Source: Acridotheres tristis
Lineage: Eukaryota; Chordata; Aves; Passeriformes; Sturnidae
Length of the DNA stretch: 64,000 nucleotides
Direction of reading: 5' to 3'
NCBI GenBank assembly: GCA_037013685.1
Contig: CM072891.1
Location: 62,001-126,000 of the forward strand
A program made the translations under genes and the position numbers. Of this stretch, positions 36,820 through 48,100 are shown in pieces (position 1 is the first letter of the stretch; the number at the start of each line of letters is the position of its first letter). The notes under the pieces were generated by a model. That model was not told the DNA's origin, ran no database searches, and saw only the letters and a program-made list of their open reading frames with translations.

Positions 36820-39800
36820 CTGAAAACAAAAAATAAGAACCATTAAAAGTTTCAAGTTTATGAAGGAAGAAGCAGCAATCACAGAAGGTGCAACACTTCA
36901 CCTATGCATGAGGATTGTTATCTTCATTTTAAACCCATAAACAAAACTCAAGCTAGTCTTTGTCTAAATTTGGAGGTTTTAAATCCTGTAAGCACACCTC
37001 TTAATATTTGAGAGAAAGCAGAGCTCTTAAGTGATTGTGATTTGAATTTCAACTCGATACTTCAACAACACCTAGGCTGCAGAAGCCTGTTCTGAAAAAA
37101 TTAACGTAGTTTCTCAGGTAACGTATAAAATATCAGCTATATCACTGATCACTTGCAGAATAATTTGGAACAGAGTATTTAGAACATAGCTTTGCAAGAT
37201 GAAATTGGTATAGTCTTAAGTACAAAATATACAAAACAAATGTACATCTATGTATACATATTCTATTAATAAGGTATAGTCTACCTCAAAACTCTTTTAC
37301 CTGTAGTATACCACTTCTAAAGTGGACTCAAATTTTGACAAATTAGAAATTGAAAGTATAATTATATTTGAAGATTTTTATTTCTCAACTAGGGTACAAA
37401 TTATTAATATGACCCTTTTAAGTGCTGGTCTCACTGCAGGGATGCTACTATAAAGTAATCAAAAACAGAACTGTCTTTCATTGTTCTTCCCTTTTCATCC
37501 ACACAAAACCCAGACTTTGTCAGGCCAGTGATCCATACATTATGATGCAGAACAGGAAAGGAACTTGAGGCACTTGCACTGGAATATTATGTAAGCCATT
37601 TTTAACTAAGGAAAGGTATCATTGTTAAGCAAGATGCAGCACCATGCTGTACATATGCTAAACACTACATCAAAACAGAGCTTTTTCTTGCTTTGACATT
37701 TACAATTACATTCTTAATAATTTCACTTTGCTCTAGTAAATTTTCTTTTGGACAAAAAAGATTTGGCAATACTGATAAACAATACACCAATACCACAACA
37801 GTAACTAATCTTGTGATACCAAACAACACCAAAATCAATAGACAGCAGTCTATCAGTCCTGCACTAAGCCTGGCTGAGCTTCAGTGCTAAATTCTATCAC
37901 TTGATAGAGGAGATAGATGGTAGGTCCTGCTCCCCGCCCTTATCTCCAAGCTGTGGCACTCCTCTACATCCAAAGCTAGCTGAGCAGAACAGATACTTGC
38001 TCATGAGGAAAAAGACAATGGGACTCTGAAGAACTCAGAATATGTGGAAGAGTAGACAAACTGAAAAAAAAGTGGTGCCGCTTGCAAGAATGCATCTGAG
38101 GCTTGAGGGACACTGCCACAAGAGAAAGCTCAAAGACAAGCCCCCACAACACCAGTCAGAAACATTAAGAGGCCAGAGAAAGCCCTATTTACAAAGAGAT
38201 GTTTCCCAAAGTCTTCCAACCTGAATTCTAAACACTAGAATACAATGTCATTTTAATAGCAAGTAATAAATGCTTGAAGAGTTAATCATCTATCACATTA
38301 AGTAATTGTGGCTGCACAGGAACTTGTAGATGAGTCCACAGTCAAGAAAATCACTTACAAATAAATACTCTTGAGTATTTCTCAATACACTCCAAAATTG
38401 CTTGCTAAACCTAAAAATGTTTTAAGCCCAACATGGCTAAAGCAAAAATGTTGCCTGAAAGAATCCACAATTGCTTATGACCGTCAACTATTAACCAGCT
38501 GCCAACAGGGAAAATGAAGAGTGTTTTCCACAAGTTCTTTACTCACTCTGTGTGTTGTCTAGACACAACAGTTTATGGATTGGTATTTTCTGGGGTTAGT
38601 TTCAATCAGCATAGTCTTGCAAGTGTGTTTGTTAAATTACCTGACCAAGCAAAAAGAAGCACATGTGAATAAGAGGTCCATCACAGCCTAGTCTGCTTTA
38701 CAAGGTATATGAATACAACAACAGAAACTTACTGTAACCTCTGCAGCAGATCAGCAAGTAAATTTAAACACATTAGGTATCACTGAAATGGTTCTGACAA
38801 TGAGTTTGAAAGTGTTGTGCAATCAGTATACACAGAACATGACTCCAAGAAAGTTACAGCTCTGGATTCAAGTTAGTACTGACACCAAGTTTTTATAGCA
38901 AGTCATTCCTCATACTTTTTTGAGAACCAAAACTTGGCATTGGAAAATATTTACTACAGTACCCAACGTCCGAGATCTATTAGCACAACAGTAATTATAG
39001 CCCTACCCAAAAGAGAATAAGAATTCAACTGTTTTGCTAACAACCAGTGAAAAAAAAAAAAATTGATGCACCTTAACATAATGTTGCCATTGCTCCTTGA
39101 GTATTTACCAAGAGTTATCTTTTTCACTCAAGCAAGCCAAAGAAAACTTCCCTTTACGAGAAAATATTTTTTAGAAATGAAACCAGAGTACACCAATGTC
39201 ACCTTATCAACAATTTCAAACCACCTAAGTCTGTTGAGGTCCTAACACTTAATGTGTCCCGTCTACTTTACAAACACACCAATATTCTTGCCTTCACAAC
39301 TACTGGTAACCTTAATTAACCATACTTAAAATCTTATTTATAAATAATGGTAAATACAACAATTACCCAAGTATCAGCCAACATGAAAAAAAAAAGCATT
39401 ATTCAAATTGCTTATGAGAAGGTAAGCTCAACCAAGCAACAGCAAGACAGTAAGCAACAAAAGTGATCCTCTGGCTGAAAAGAAATTCAGTTGAAGTGGT
39501 ATGCTGATTAATCATGCTAGGGAAATGAAGGATGAGAATGGATGACTCCAACTGCTGTTCATTTCAGATTTGGTTAGTATGACGGCCAACTACAATCCCT
39601 AAAGGAGTTCTGTAGCCTAGATAATTCTCTCCATACAAAAGCAAAGTAATCAATGTATTAAAAAACAGAGAGGAACCCCTACTGCCCAACTTAAGATTAT
39701 AAGGCAACGAAAAACTGTGTTTAAAAACAGGAGCTCAAAGCTTAGTTCCTACTAAGCTCAATAAATGTCTTCTATTAATAATGATACACTGAAGACTGCC

Positions 39801-41229
39801 TGTGTATGACTCAAAATTAAATCAGAGCCTAAATATTATTCCTGAATTCAAAACATCATTCTTTAGGTGGAATCTAGAAGTCCCAGGGCATATATTATCA
39901 TTATTGCTCTCCACAAAAAAAGAAAAAACAAACAAGAGAAAAACCAAACCGACCTACATAAATTAAATCAAGGTACGATAAAAAGGTAAACTGCAAAGGT
40001 TCAAATTACCAGCACAGCAGTATTCTGAACTTAGGCCTCTCAAGTTACAGATCTTCAGATTTTTGAATATCTGAAAGCATTCAATATAGTTTCAAAGCCT
40101 GTATTTCAACAGGGAAGGAAAGTGCAAGTTTACAGAAGTAATATATTCTTAATTCTTTTTGCATACGATAAGCTCCAACCAAAAACACGCAGAGTGGTCA
40201 GAGAAGTTTCTCAGGGCAAGTCTCCCAATAAGGGTTATTTACAGAGATACTCAGGAAAAACACAAAAGAACTAATGGAGAATTTTCACAAAGGGGGACCA
40301 TAAAAAAAAACTTATAAAAATAGAAGAGAGAAAAGGAAGCAGACAAAGGAGGGGGGATCAAAGCAAGGACAGAAAAAAGGCTAAAATGGATTTCCTGGGA
40401 GAAAAAAAAAAAAAAACAAGAAAAATTTACATGCTGGTATGGGCAACCACAACTAATTTCACTGATCCACAGATCTGGATTGTTTCATATTATTTTGCTT
40501 TATGAGCAACTGCAGTATAGAATCCAGGACTCAACACCATAAAGCTTAGTTTGTTGTTTGACCTTGTACAAGCTACGTGTGTCATTTCTACCTGCGTAAA
40601 ACAACACCGCTTATCCCCTTTTTAAAATTACAAAGTGGGAAAGGGAAATGGCACATATAAGCAGCAAACAACATTCTGCATAAAAATAACTTAAATAAAA
40701 TGCCAAAATTAAGCTATATAACTTTTCCAAAAATTGTGCAAGAAGGTATTGGTTTTGCTTTTTTAAATGCAAACATTCTTCTGTCGTGTTTGAATGTCAA
40801 CTAATGCAAAACTGCAAAAATGCGTGGGAATTTTAACTCAAAGCCAAAGAACAACTCTTATTTACCACAAAACGTAATGCGCAGAACTAGCCACAGATCA
40901 ATTATTTTGTTTTCCAATAGATGTCAGTGACAAGAAAAACACAGTTAATATGCAAATTCAAAACAACTTCACAATTGTTTCAGATTTTCTTGGGAGGAAT
41001 TATGAATTTGCTTTTCTTTCAATATTTCACCAAATCTGTAAGTACAAGGAAGTGATGAGATGGTCCAAACAATAATCTGTAAAATGCTCTTCCAGCTCAC
41101 TTATACTGACCTTTAGGCTAAAAATTCTCAGGAGTAAAAAAAGAAAAAAAAAAAGAGCCAACCAAACAAAGAGTGATTAAAGAGTGATTAAGTATTTTGT
41201 GTGCCCATTAGGAGAGACGTAGCACAGAT

Positions 41230-41600
41230 GCAGGGGAGGGAAAAGGCCCGGAGCGCTCATGCGGAGCTGCCGGGGTGAGCGGGACCCCCCGGACTGCGCG
41301 GCGCTCCCCGCGGGCACGGCGCGGCCGAAGCCCCCTGGCGGCAGAGCCCTCCCGGCCGCGGGACGCAGGCCCCTCCGGAAAGCATTCCTGCCTTATCACC
41401 GAGCAGGAATGCACCGCGGGCTCGCTCGCACGGCTACGTCACGGCCACAAACGGGGCTGCTCGCAGCTCGCCCGACGTAACCGTGCCAGCAGAACTTCGC
41501 CAGGGGTGTTTGGCCCCCAAAGCGGCACCTTCTCGGAGAAGGTCACGCGTGTCACCCCCAAGGACGCCTCCTGCACAGAACCCTAAGGACACACCGCGGA
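41230..41600. promoter_or_regulatory. Small CpG island, possible alternative promoter
   Basis: An abrupt GC- and CpG-rich block in AT-rich surroundings. It contains a CRE-like TACGTCA at 41,435-41,441 and several CG-rich runs (CCGGACTGCGCGGCGC). A plus-strand GGGGTGAGCG near 41,272 resembles a splice donor, so transcription could run either way. The open frames over it (41,208-41,791) are by-products of high GC content with few stops. Confidence 0.55.
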
Positions 41601-43235
41601 GCAGCCTACCAAACGGAGTGATGGGGAGTGCTTTGTCAACTTCTATGCGAAACGTCCCTCAAGGGACGCCACTACACAGGATTTATCTTGTGTCAAGAAA
41701 GTACTTTTGGAAGCCTTACGATAGCGTCAGCATCCTTTTAATATCTTTATTAAACATAATGGAATTATTTTTGCACTATGTACTCAAATAACAAGTCCCA
41801 ACAGGGAAACTTACACAGAGCAATCTATTATTATTATCAGTGCTTTTCTTTTCTACAAAGTCTGCACACGGAAAAAACACCTACACCTTTAGGAAAGCAC
41901 ATAGCTTGAAAAACGTGTGGAGCATTTGGTTCTGTTAGTGCTAAATATAGCATTTTAAAACAATTTAGTCTGAGCCTAAAGTATTTAATTGGATTATGCT
42001 ACACATGCAACACCTTAGCTAAAGTCCAGTCCCATACCAGGGAGTGGTAGGCATTTGGTTGCACTTATTTACAATTTTACAACAATGGCAGCCGCTTTAC
42101 ATAGGGATACTTTAGGGTGGGGAAATGGTATTTCAGTTCAGTATGTTCCACGCTTACAAGCAACTTACACTAAAACAAGTTAGTGATAATGTAACAAATG
42201 CTCAAACAATTTCCCATACCTAAAGTACTACAGACTTAAAAAAACCCCCTTACATTTGCATCATACTTTCTGAGCTCTAGTAACAGAGTTTTAGTAGAGT
42301 ACTAAAAATAGAATTTGAAGAATTTTAGCACTTCTTAAAAATAATTTTCAAAGCAGCACAAAAATGAAAGTAAACCCTTACAGAAATGCACCTGGATCAA
42401 TCTCTGTAGTACCCTTACTTTAGATATGTACTATAAATAAATACGGGTTTTATCAGAAGGCAGCTAACTGGTCACTGATGTCACTGCTGAAAACAACTGT
42501 CATGCGGAAGACTCTTCAGAAGGTAAGACAGCACTGCTGGCAAAAAAGCCACCTATTAACTCCTCATTCTTTATGAAGTAAGTATACAAGCATCAGCGCT
42601 GCAACTGGCTTCAATGCACAGGTTTAAAATGGACGTCCAATTGACCAGCTAATGCTGTTCTCTCTCTATTGCTTTTACTCTGCAGAGTAGAGTTTTCAAA
42701 TTTCTGTCAAGGATCTTTATTAAGAAAAAAAATAAATCCTCCAGTTTATCTGCATGACACTAAACTAAAGAATACACACATACCCCCACAGGCCTATTTT
42801 GGTCTAGATTAAAAACGTTCTCCTCCTACTTATTAAGGAAATATTCCACACTGATACCAAAAGCGACACCGGAGAGAGCAAAAGAGTGGGGTACAGGGGG
42901 GTGGGGTGTATTATGGGGAGAAGGTGACAAGTATGTCTTATGTTTATAACTATATAGTCCTGCTTCCTTCTTTAATCAAAGCAGCGTTTCATACTCCTTA
43001 TGTCTTATAGCTACAACACCATGGCATTACATCTGTATGTCTCTGGTGATTCCCTTGGGTGGAGAGAGTCTAAAGGTTATGCTGGTTGAAGGGATTCAAA
43101 ACGCTTGAAAGCTGCAACACTGCAACTGGCTACCCTATTCCAAAGCCTTAAAATCCACCTGGTGGAAAAACAGAAATGCACACACATCATCAGGAGAGTG
43201 AAGTTTTCCGGAATTTAATATCCAGCAATATTTGA

Positions 43236-43455
43236 AGGTGAAAGGAAGGAGGAGGGGAATGGACAACTGTTCAAATTTAGTAGAGAAAGAAAAGAACAGA
43301 GAAGGCGTGAATGAGTATTAGGGGGTAATGAAGAGGAAAATAAGTACAGAGAAAGGAGAAAAGGGGGGAAAGGCAGTGGGAATGGAAGAAGGGAGGAAGC
43401 TAAAGGAGTAGGCAGAAGAAGGGAATGAGGAAGGAAGAAGAGAGGAGCAGGGAAG
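43236..43455 (+). other. Long purine-rich tract beside the promoter CpG island
   Basis: About 220 bp dominated by A and G on the plus strand (GGAAGGAGGAGGGGAATGG, GAAAAGGGGGGAAAGG, GGAAGGAAGAAGAGAGGAGC), with scattered pyrimidines. It changes directly into a CT-rich stretch and the CpG island. Confidence 0.8.
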
Positions 43456-43798
43456 CTCCCCTTCCTGCCTTCCTCCCTCCCTAGAGAGCCGTGACCAGCT
43501 GGCAGCCTCGTACAGCAGGCTCAGACCCTCCCATTGCTCAGGCCTTCATCACCTGTCTGGGACCAGGCACTCCGCTCCCTGCCCTTCCCGCCTGCCCTCC
43601 GCGGCGCGGCGGGGCCGAGGGGGCCGGTGCCCGCTCCCCACGCGGCCCCAGCCCTCCGAACTGGTTACAGCCAGCGGCCGCCGCGCCGGCTCGCCGGGCT
43701 GCAGTCGCCTCCTCCCCCCGCTCCCCCTTCCGCCTGCCGGGCCGGCCGCCCCGCTCCAGGCCGGGCCGGCTCCCGCGGGACCGCATTCCTCCCCTCAC

Positions 43799-44060
43799 CT
43801 CGCGCCGTCGGGATCCGGCTCCTCGGCGGCGGCGGGAGCGGCAGCATTCCCGGGACGCTCTCTCCACGCCGGCGCCCCCGGCGGCTTCTCCTCCCTGCGG
43901 GGCTCTCTCCGGTCTTCGGCCCGCGGCTCCCGAGCGCTCCCGGCCGCCGCAGCCCCGTCCCGCCTCTCCGCTCTCTCCCCGGCGCTCAGTAATGGCGGCC
44001 GCCGAGCCTCCCCGGCTCTCGCTTCGCTGACGGAGTCTCTCTCTCCCCCTAACTTTACCT
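43799..44060 (-). other. ARHGAP5: Putative noncoding exon 1 of ARHGAP5
   Basis: Placed between the NRF1/GC-box cluster (44.13-44.24 kb) and the donor CGAG|GTGAGG at 43,799. The 5' end is a guess, and an alternative donor at 44,059 would put exon 1 further right. Confidence 0.3.
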
Positions 44061-44127
44061 CAGCAGCTTCCCTCCCCTCCCCCCTCCCTCCCGCCGCCGC
44101 GGCTCAGCGCGCGCCCGCCCGGCCAGC

Positions 44128-44139
44128 TGCGCGTGCGCG
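44128..44139 (-). promoter_or_regulatory. NRF1-type site
   Basis: TGCGCGTGCGCG fits the YGCGCRTGCGCR consensus without mismatch and lies inside the promoter CpG island. Confidence 0.55.
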
Positions 44140-44211
44140 GGATAGAGCCTCTTCCTGCTACCGCTGGATTCCCTGGGAAGCCTGGGAGGGCGCGCGCGGC
44201 CGGCACCCAGC

Positions 44212-44228
44212 TGCGCGCGCACGCGCGC
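44212..44228. other. Alternating CG/CA tract with Z-DNA potential
   Basis: 17 bases of strict pyrimidine-purine alternation (TGCGCGCGCACGCGCGC). A second CG-alternating block, broken once, lies at 44,265-44,283. Confidence 0.7.
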
Positions 44229-44420
44229 CGCCCCGCCTCCCCCCTCTCCCCTGGCCCGGGCGGGGGCGCGCGCGGCGCGCGCCCGCTCGTGCCCTGGTGG
44301 CCGCACGGGGAGCGCGGGGAGCCGCGAGTCTTGGGGCCGGGGTTCGAGTCCCGCCTCCGGCAGCGTGAGAGTGGCTCCGAGGTGCGCAGGCGGCCACGGG
44401 CTTGATCTCGGGCCACCGGC

Positions 44421-44741
44421 TCTATCGGGTGGTGGCCAGCCTAAGCTGGGCCTACCCTGAGCCTACAGCCAGCTGCGATGCCTCCAAGGGAGGAAATTGA
44501 CAGTTGACTGGGATGGAATGATGCCAGATGCCAAAAAATGCCAGAATGCTGCTTTGGTCAGCCCTGTGACCTCAGCTCCTTTCCTTCCCGGCCTCCTACA
44601 ACTTTTCACAACATTTCCCTGGTTTGGCCAACGTAACACAGCACTTCTTTCATTTGTTAATCATTAAAAAGAGAAAGAGCACTGCAGTGGGGCCTCTCGC
44701 GGCCGACAGGTGGGACACACACCTTTGTGGGACAATGTGTA
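44421..44741. other. Shoulder between CpG island and minisatellite
   Basis: Moderately GC-rich sequence without recognisable exon or repeat. Confidence 0.6.
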
Positions 44742-45102
44742 GGACGTTCCTTCCTTCTCAGGGCACACCTGGCACTGGGCCCTTGGGACTGACTGTAGGA
44801 CGTTCCTTCCCCGGGCACAGCGGGCACTGGGCCCTTGGGACTGACTGTAGGACGTTCCTTCCCCGGGCACAGCGGGCACTGGGCCCTTGGGACTGACTGT
44901 AGGACGTTCCTTCCCCGGGCACAGCGGGCACTGGGCCCTTGGGACTGACTGTAGGACGTTCCTTCCCCGGGCACAGCGGGCACTGGGCCCTTGGGACTGA
45001 CTGTAGGACATTCCTTCCTTCCCCGGGCACAGCGGGCACTGGGCCCTTGGGACTGACTGTAGGACGTTCCTTCCCCGGGCACAGCGGGCACTGGGCCCTT
45101 GG
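44742..45102. repeat. 52-bp GC-rich minisatellite, about 7 copies
   Basis: Units start GGACGTTCCTTCCCCGGGCA and end GGGACTGACTGTA. Copy starts: 44742, 44798, 44850, 44902, 44954, 45006 and 45062. Units 2-5 are 52 bp and practically identical. The first and sixth are 56 bp with an extra TTCC, the first is also diverged, and the last stops at GGGCCCTTGG. Because 52 is not a multiple of three and the unit lacks stops in several frames, long overlapping open frames of up to 165 codons appear on both strands. They are not genes. Confidence 0.95.
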
Positions 45103-48100
45103 CAGTCAGGTTAAGAGCCCCAGGCAGGCCAGGCGCTCGCAGGGGTCCCCACATGTCCTGCGGGAGGTGAATTCCCCCGTCTCTCAGAGCCCTCCAGGGC
45201 TGTACATAAACCAGGGATGGGCTGGAGGAGCTTCGTGCTCCTGCCTCTGGGCCTGCGTTTCCTCAGGCAGTGACAGGTGAAGCATGGCACGTATAAAAGA
45301 GGTAAAAATTGGTGCTAATCTATTCTATCCACCACAGGGAACAGGACATCTGTGGTCGTCATGCATTTACACCTTATTTCTGTGCACACAGAAATGCATA
45401 TTCTGTGCATCATTTATTACTAAAGATCGTTTATATGTATGCATACAAAGGAACAAATTAATATTTTACTAGCAACCTCATTCTTGGCACAGTCCAAGTT
45501 TTGACTGATATATTTGTAATCATAATATTTAATAACGATATGGTTCATTCTGTGTACTTTTACATACTGTATGAACATCTTAAAGTTTTACATTTGAAAA
45601 TTAGGAAATTAAAAGCTTTACAACATCAGATCCTTTCTAAAGATACATTGCCTGTAAACTTGAATTTTTGAGAAAATTCTAACTAGCTAAAACTTTTTGT
45701 GTTAAATTTCACTGAACAGCCTAGCATGGACACTGCCTTACATGAGAATATTTATGGAAATACTCATCTTAGGTAGGTCCACATTAAGAAAATGTAAAAT
45801 TATTTGACATTGTAATCAGAGCATTTTCTCAAGTTTTTGCAGTCACATCCTAGTTTAAAAAAAAATAAAGAAAAGGCGAAAAAAGCAAGCTAAACAAGCA
45901 TAAAACCAGAACTTAATTTTAATTTGAATTACCTGATTTTGAGGGATTTTTTGGGGGGAGGTGTTGAAAATAGATACCTTGGAGTATTATAGTCCCATTT
46001 CACGTTAGCAGAATCAAAAGCTTATATTCATACAACAACAAAAAAAAGACTTTTGAGATTTCTTAGCTTAACACAAATTTAAAGGAAATCTGTATCCTTC
46101 TGAAATTCTGCTTAGGTATTAATTACCATCAACAGTTAACATTAGAGAATTTTGGTAAAGCTCCATCACGTAGAAGATCTCTCATGTAGGAATTGATTGA
46201 AGAAATTACTTTGATCCTGATTTTAGTTTAAAACAAAAGCTCAGCAAGGTGAATAGGCTTGGGAATAGCAGGAAGTTTTTCCCAGCAAGCTCAACCCTGA
46301 AGAATGCAAGGCCAGTGAGGAGTGCCTCAGCTGGAAACAGCTGGCAGGATCATTGGCTGCAGGGAGTGTGGAGGGACCATCTTCACAAGGATGCACAGCA
46401 GCCAGACAGAAGGCAACAGGCACCAGTGGTTCCCTGTGATGTTACCCTGGTAAGACACACCACCAGTTCCAAAAGCACTCCTTGTTGAAAGAAAAAAAAA
46501 CAGGTTTTCAGGCAGAATTAGATCAGCTAATTCTTCTTCCTCTGATCCTAAATAGTCCTCCAAAAATTAATATAACACAGGAAGACTGTAAAGCCAGAAA
46601 TTGATTTTCATATAGATTTCTTCACATCAGATCACCACAATCAGAGGAAAGTGCTGTGCAGATATTCACTTTGCTTGTGGCCTTCCAGGAAGCATGCAAA
46701 ATTCTGTCAGGCTGCAGTAGGCATCTTGCTATGGTATTGCAGATCTTGTTTAATCCCTTGATTTTGCATAAAGCTACAAAAAGTCAATAATTATGTCCAA
46801 TGAACCCAAAAGCAGGGTTCTAAGCAGATTAGTGACACAGTGGTTTTGCTAGGCTCTATGAACTTTACAACGTTGCAGTTTAATGTTAACTATCGGGTAG
46901 AGATGCACCCATAGATCATTTCAGATGCATATTAAAAAACATGCAAGGTTTATAAAGTTTCAAAGGAAAAGTGATAAGGAAATTGCAAATCCACAAGAAA
47001 ACACGTAGTTTTACACCCTTATGAGAGTATAATATTTAGATTTTTAGGGCTACTTAAAGACTTTATGTCACTAAGGAAAGAGTAAGATAAATGAAAGCAA
47101 CTCCATCAAGGTATTTTAATATAATAATATATTAAAATTGTTCAGAAATATTTGTGAATATTTGTCAGAAGAAATCTTTAAAAAAGCCCTTTCAATGACT
47201 TAGTGGAATACAGGGAGAACAGTAACTATGAGAAGGCATAAAAATAAACTATAATAATGAAAAACTATTAATAATTTAGGTAGGTTCGTGTTTTGTAAAT
47301 TATACAGAAAGGCAGTTCAAAGAAATGTTTTAGTAAACCTTCAGAAACTCAGAAGAAAGTTATTAATGATTTGCAACATTTGTTATTTATAATGACTATT
47401 GTTACTTGAGCCTTTCCCTGTAGCAGATTTCCCCTCAGAAATACCCTCATACTTCAAGGGCTGATTATAAACACAAATAAAGTAGGCACTTGGTATGTCT
47501 CTAGTAGCCTGTACATCAATTTCCTCTGATTCTGGTGATCTGAAGCCAGATGAGAAGCAATTGCATATCTCCTCATGCTTCTGGAATTGGTGGATTTCAA
47601 GCCACAAGTCAGATGAGCAATGCACATACTTCTCATGGGTACAGCATTTTCTTAATTGCCCTCACTCCTACATCACTGCTTTCATTGCAGCACTGGGAAG
47701 TGCAAAACAAGCAATCTCACCAGTGTACTGAACCAAAAATCAATGTGCTGTTGGTGGTTGCAGAACATGAAATCTGCACGTATTATTTTACTACAAGCTG
47801 CTTTTCAGACCTCTTCCCCAACATTCCTCATTAAACAGGAGAACTGCCAGGTCTGTCTCACTTCAAGGGAATGGCACTGCTTTGCATAAAGTTTAAGAAT
47901 CAATGTTATATCACCTTCTTTGTGAGAAAATCTTCACACACTTTGAAATTGTTTTACTGTCTGTGCTCATGTTAATTCATTTTGCTCCATGTAAAAACAT
48001 TTGTATAAAGGAAGAGAAGGCAAAATAGAAGCATAAATACTCACACCATCATATCAAATTATTAAGGGGAGCCTGTTTGGTCTCTAATAGGAAGCATTTA

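Larger units (their letters stand above)
36820..43798 (-). other. ARHGAP5: Probable first intron region of ARHGAP5, with an internal CpG island
   Basis: AT-rich sequence between the predicted noncoding exon and the main CpG island. Apart from the CpG island at 41.23-41.60 kb and the purine-rich tract at 43.2-43.45 kb, I see no gene or repeat family. Confidence 0.5.
43540..44420 (-). promoter_or_regulatory. ARHGAP5: Main CpG island; likely ARHGAP5 promoter and first exon
   Basis: The densest GC/CpG block of the window, upstream of ARHGAP5 on its strand. Sites: an NRF1 match TGCGCGTGCGCG at 44,128-44,139, a GC box CCGCCCCGCCTCC at 44,228-44,240, an ETS core CTTCCTG at 44,151-44,157, and a YY1-like AATGGCGGC at 43,991-43,999. 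Minus-strand donor candidates are CGAG|GTGAGG (last exon base 43,799) and TGAG|GTAAAG (44,059). No TATA box stands out. Islands of this type are often bidirectional, so an antisense transcript to the right is possible. The many open frames here are GC artefacts. Confidence 0.75.

Noticed and set aside
44341..44351. Exact tRNA B-box-like GGTTCGAGTCC
   Set aside because: Flanking bases form only three T-stem pairs, and no A box or acceptor stem is found at the right distance, so no tRNA gene is called.
43491..44416. Several open frames of 60-179 codons on both strands in the CpG island
   Set aside because: High GC content removes stop codons. The frames overlap one another, are low in complexity (Pro/Arg/Ala), and show no domain.
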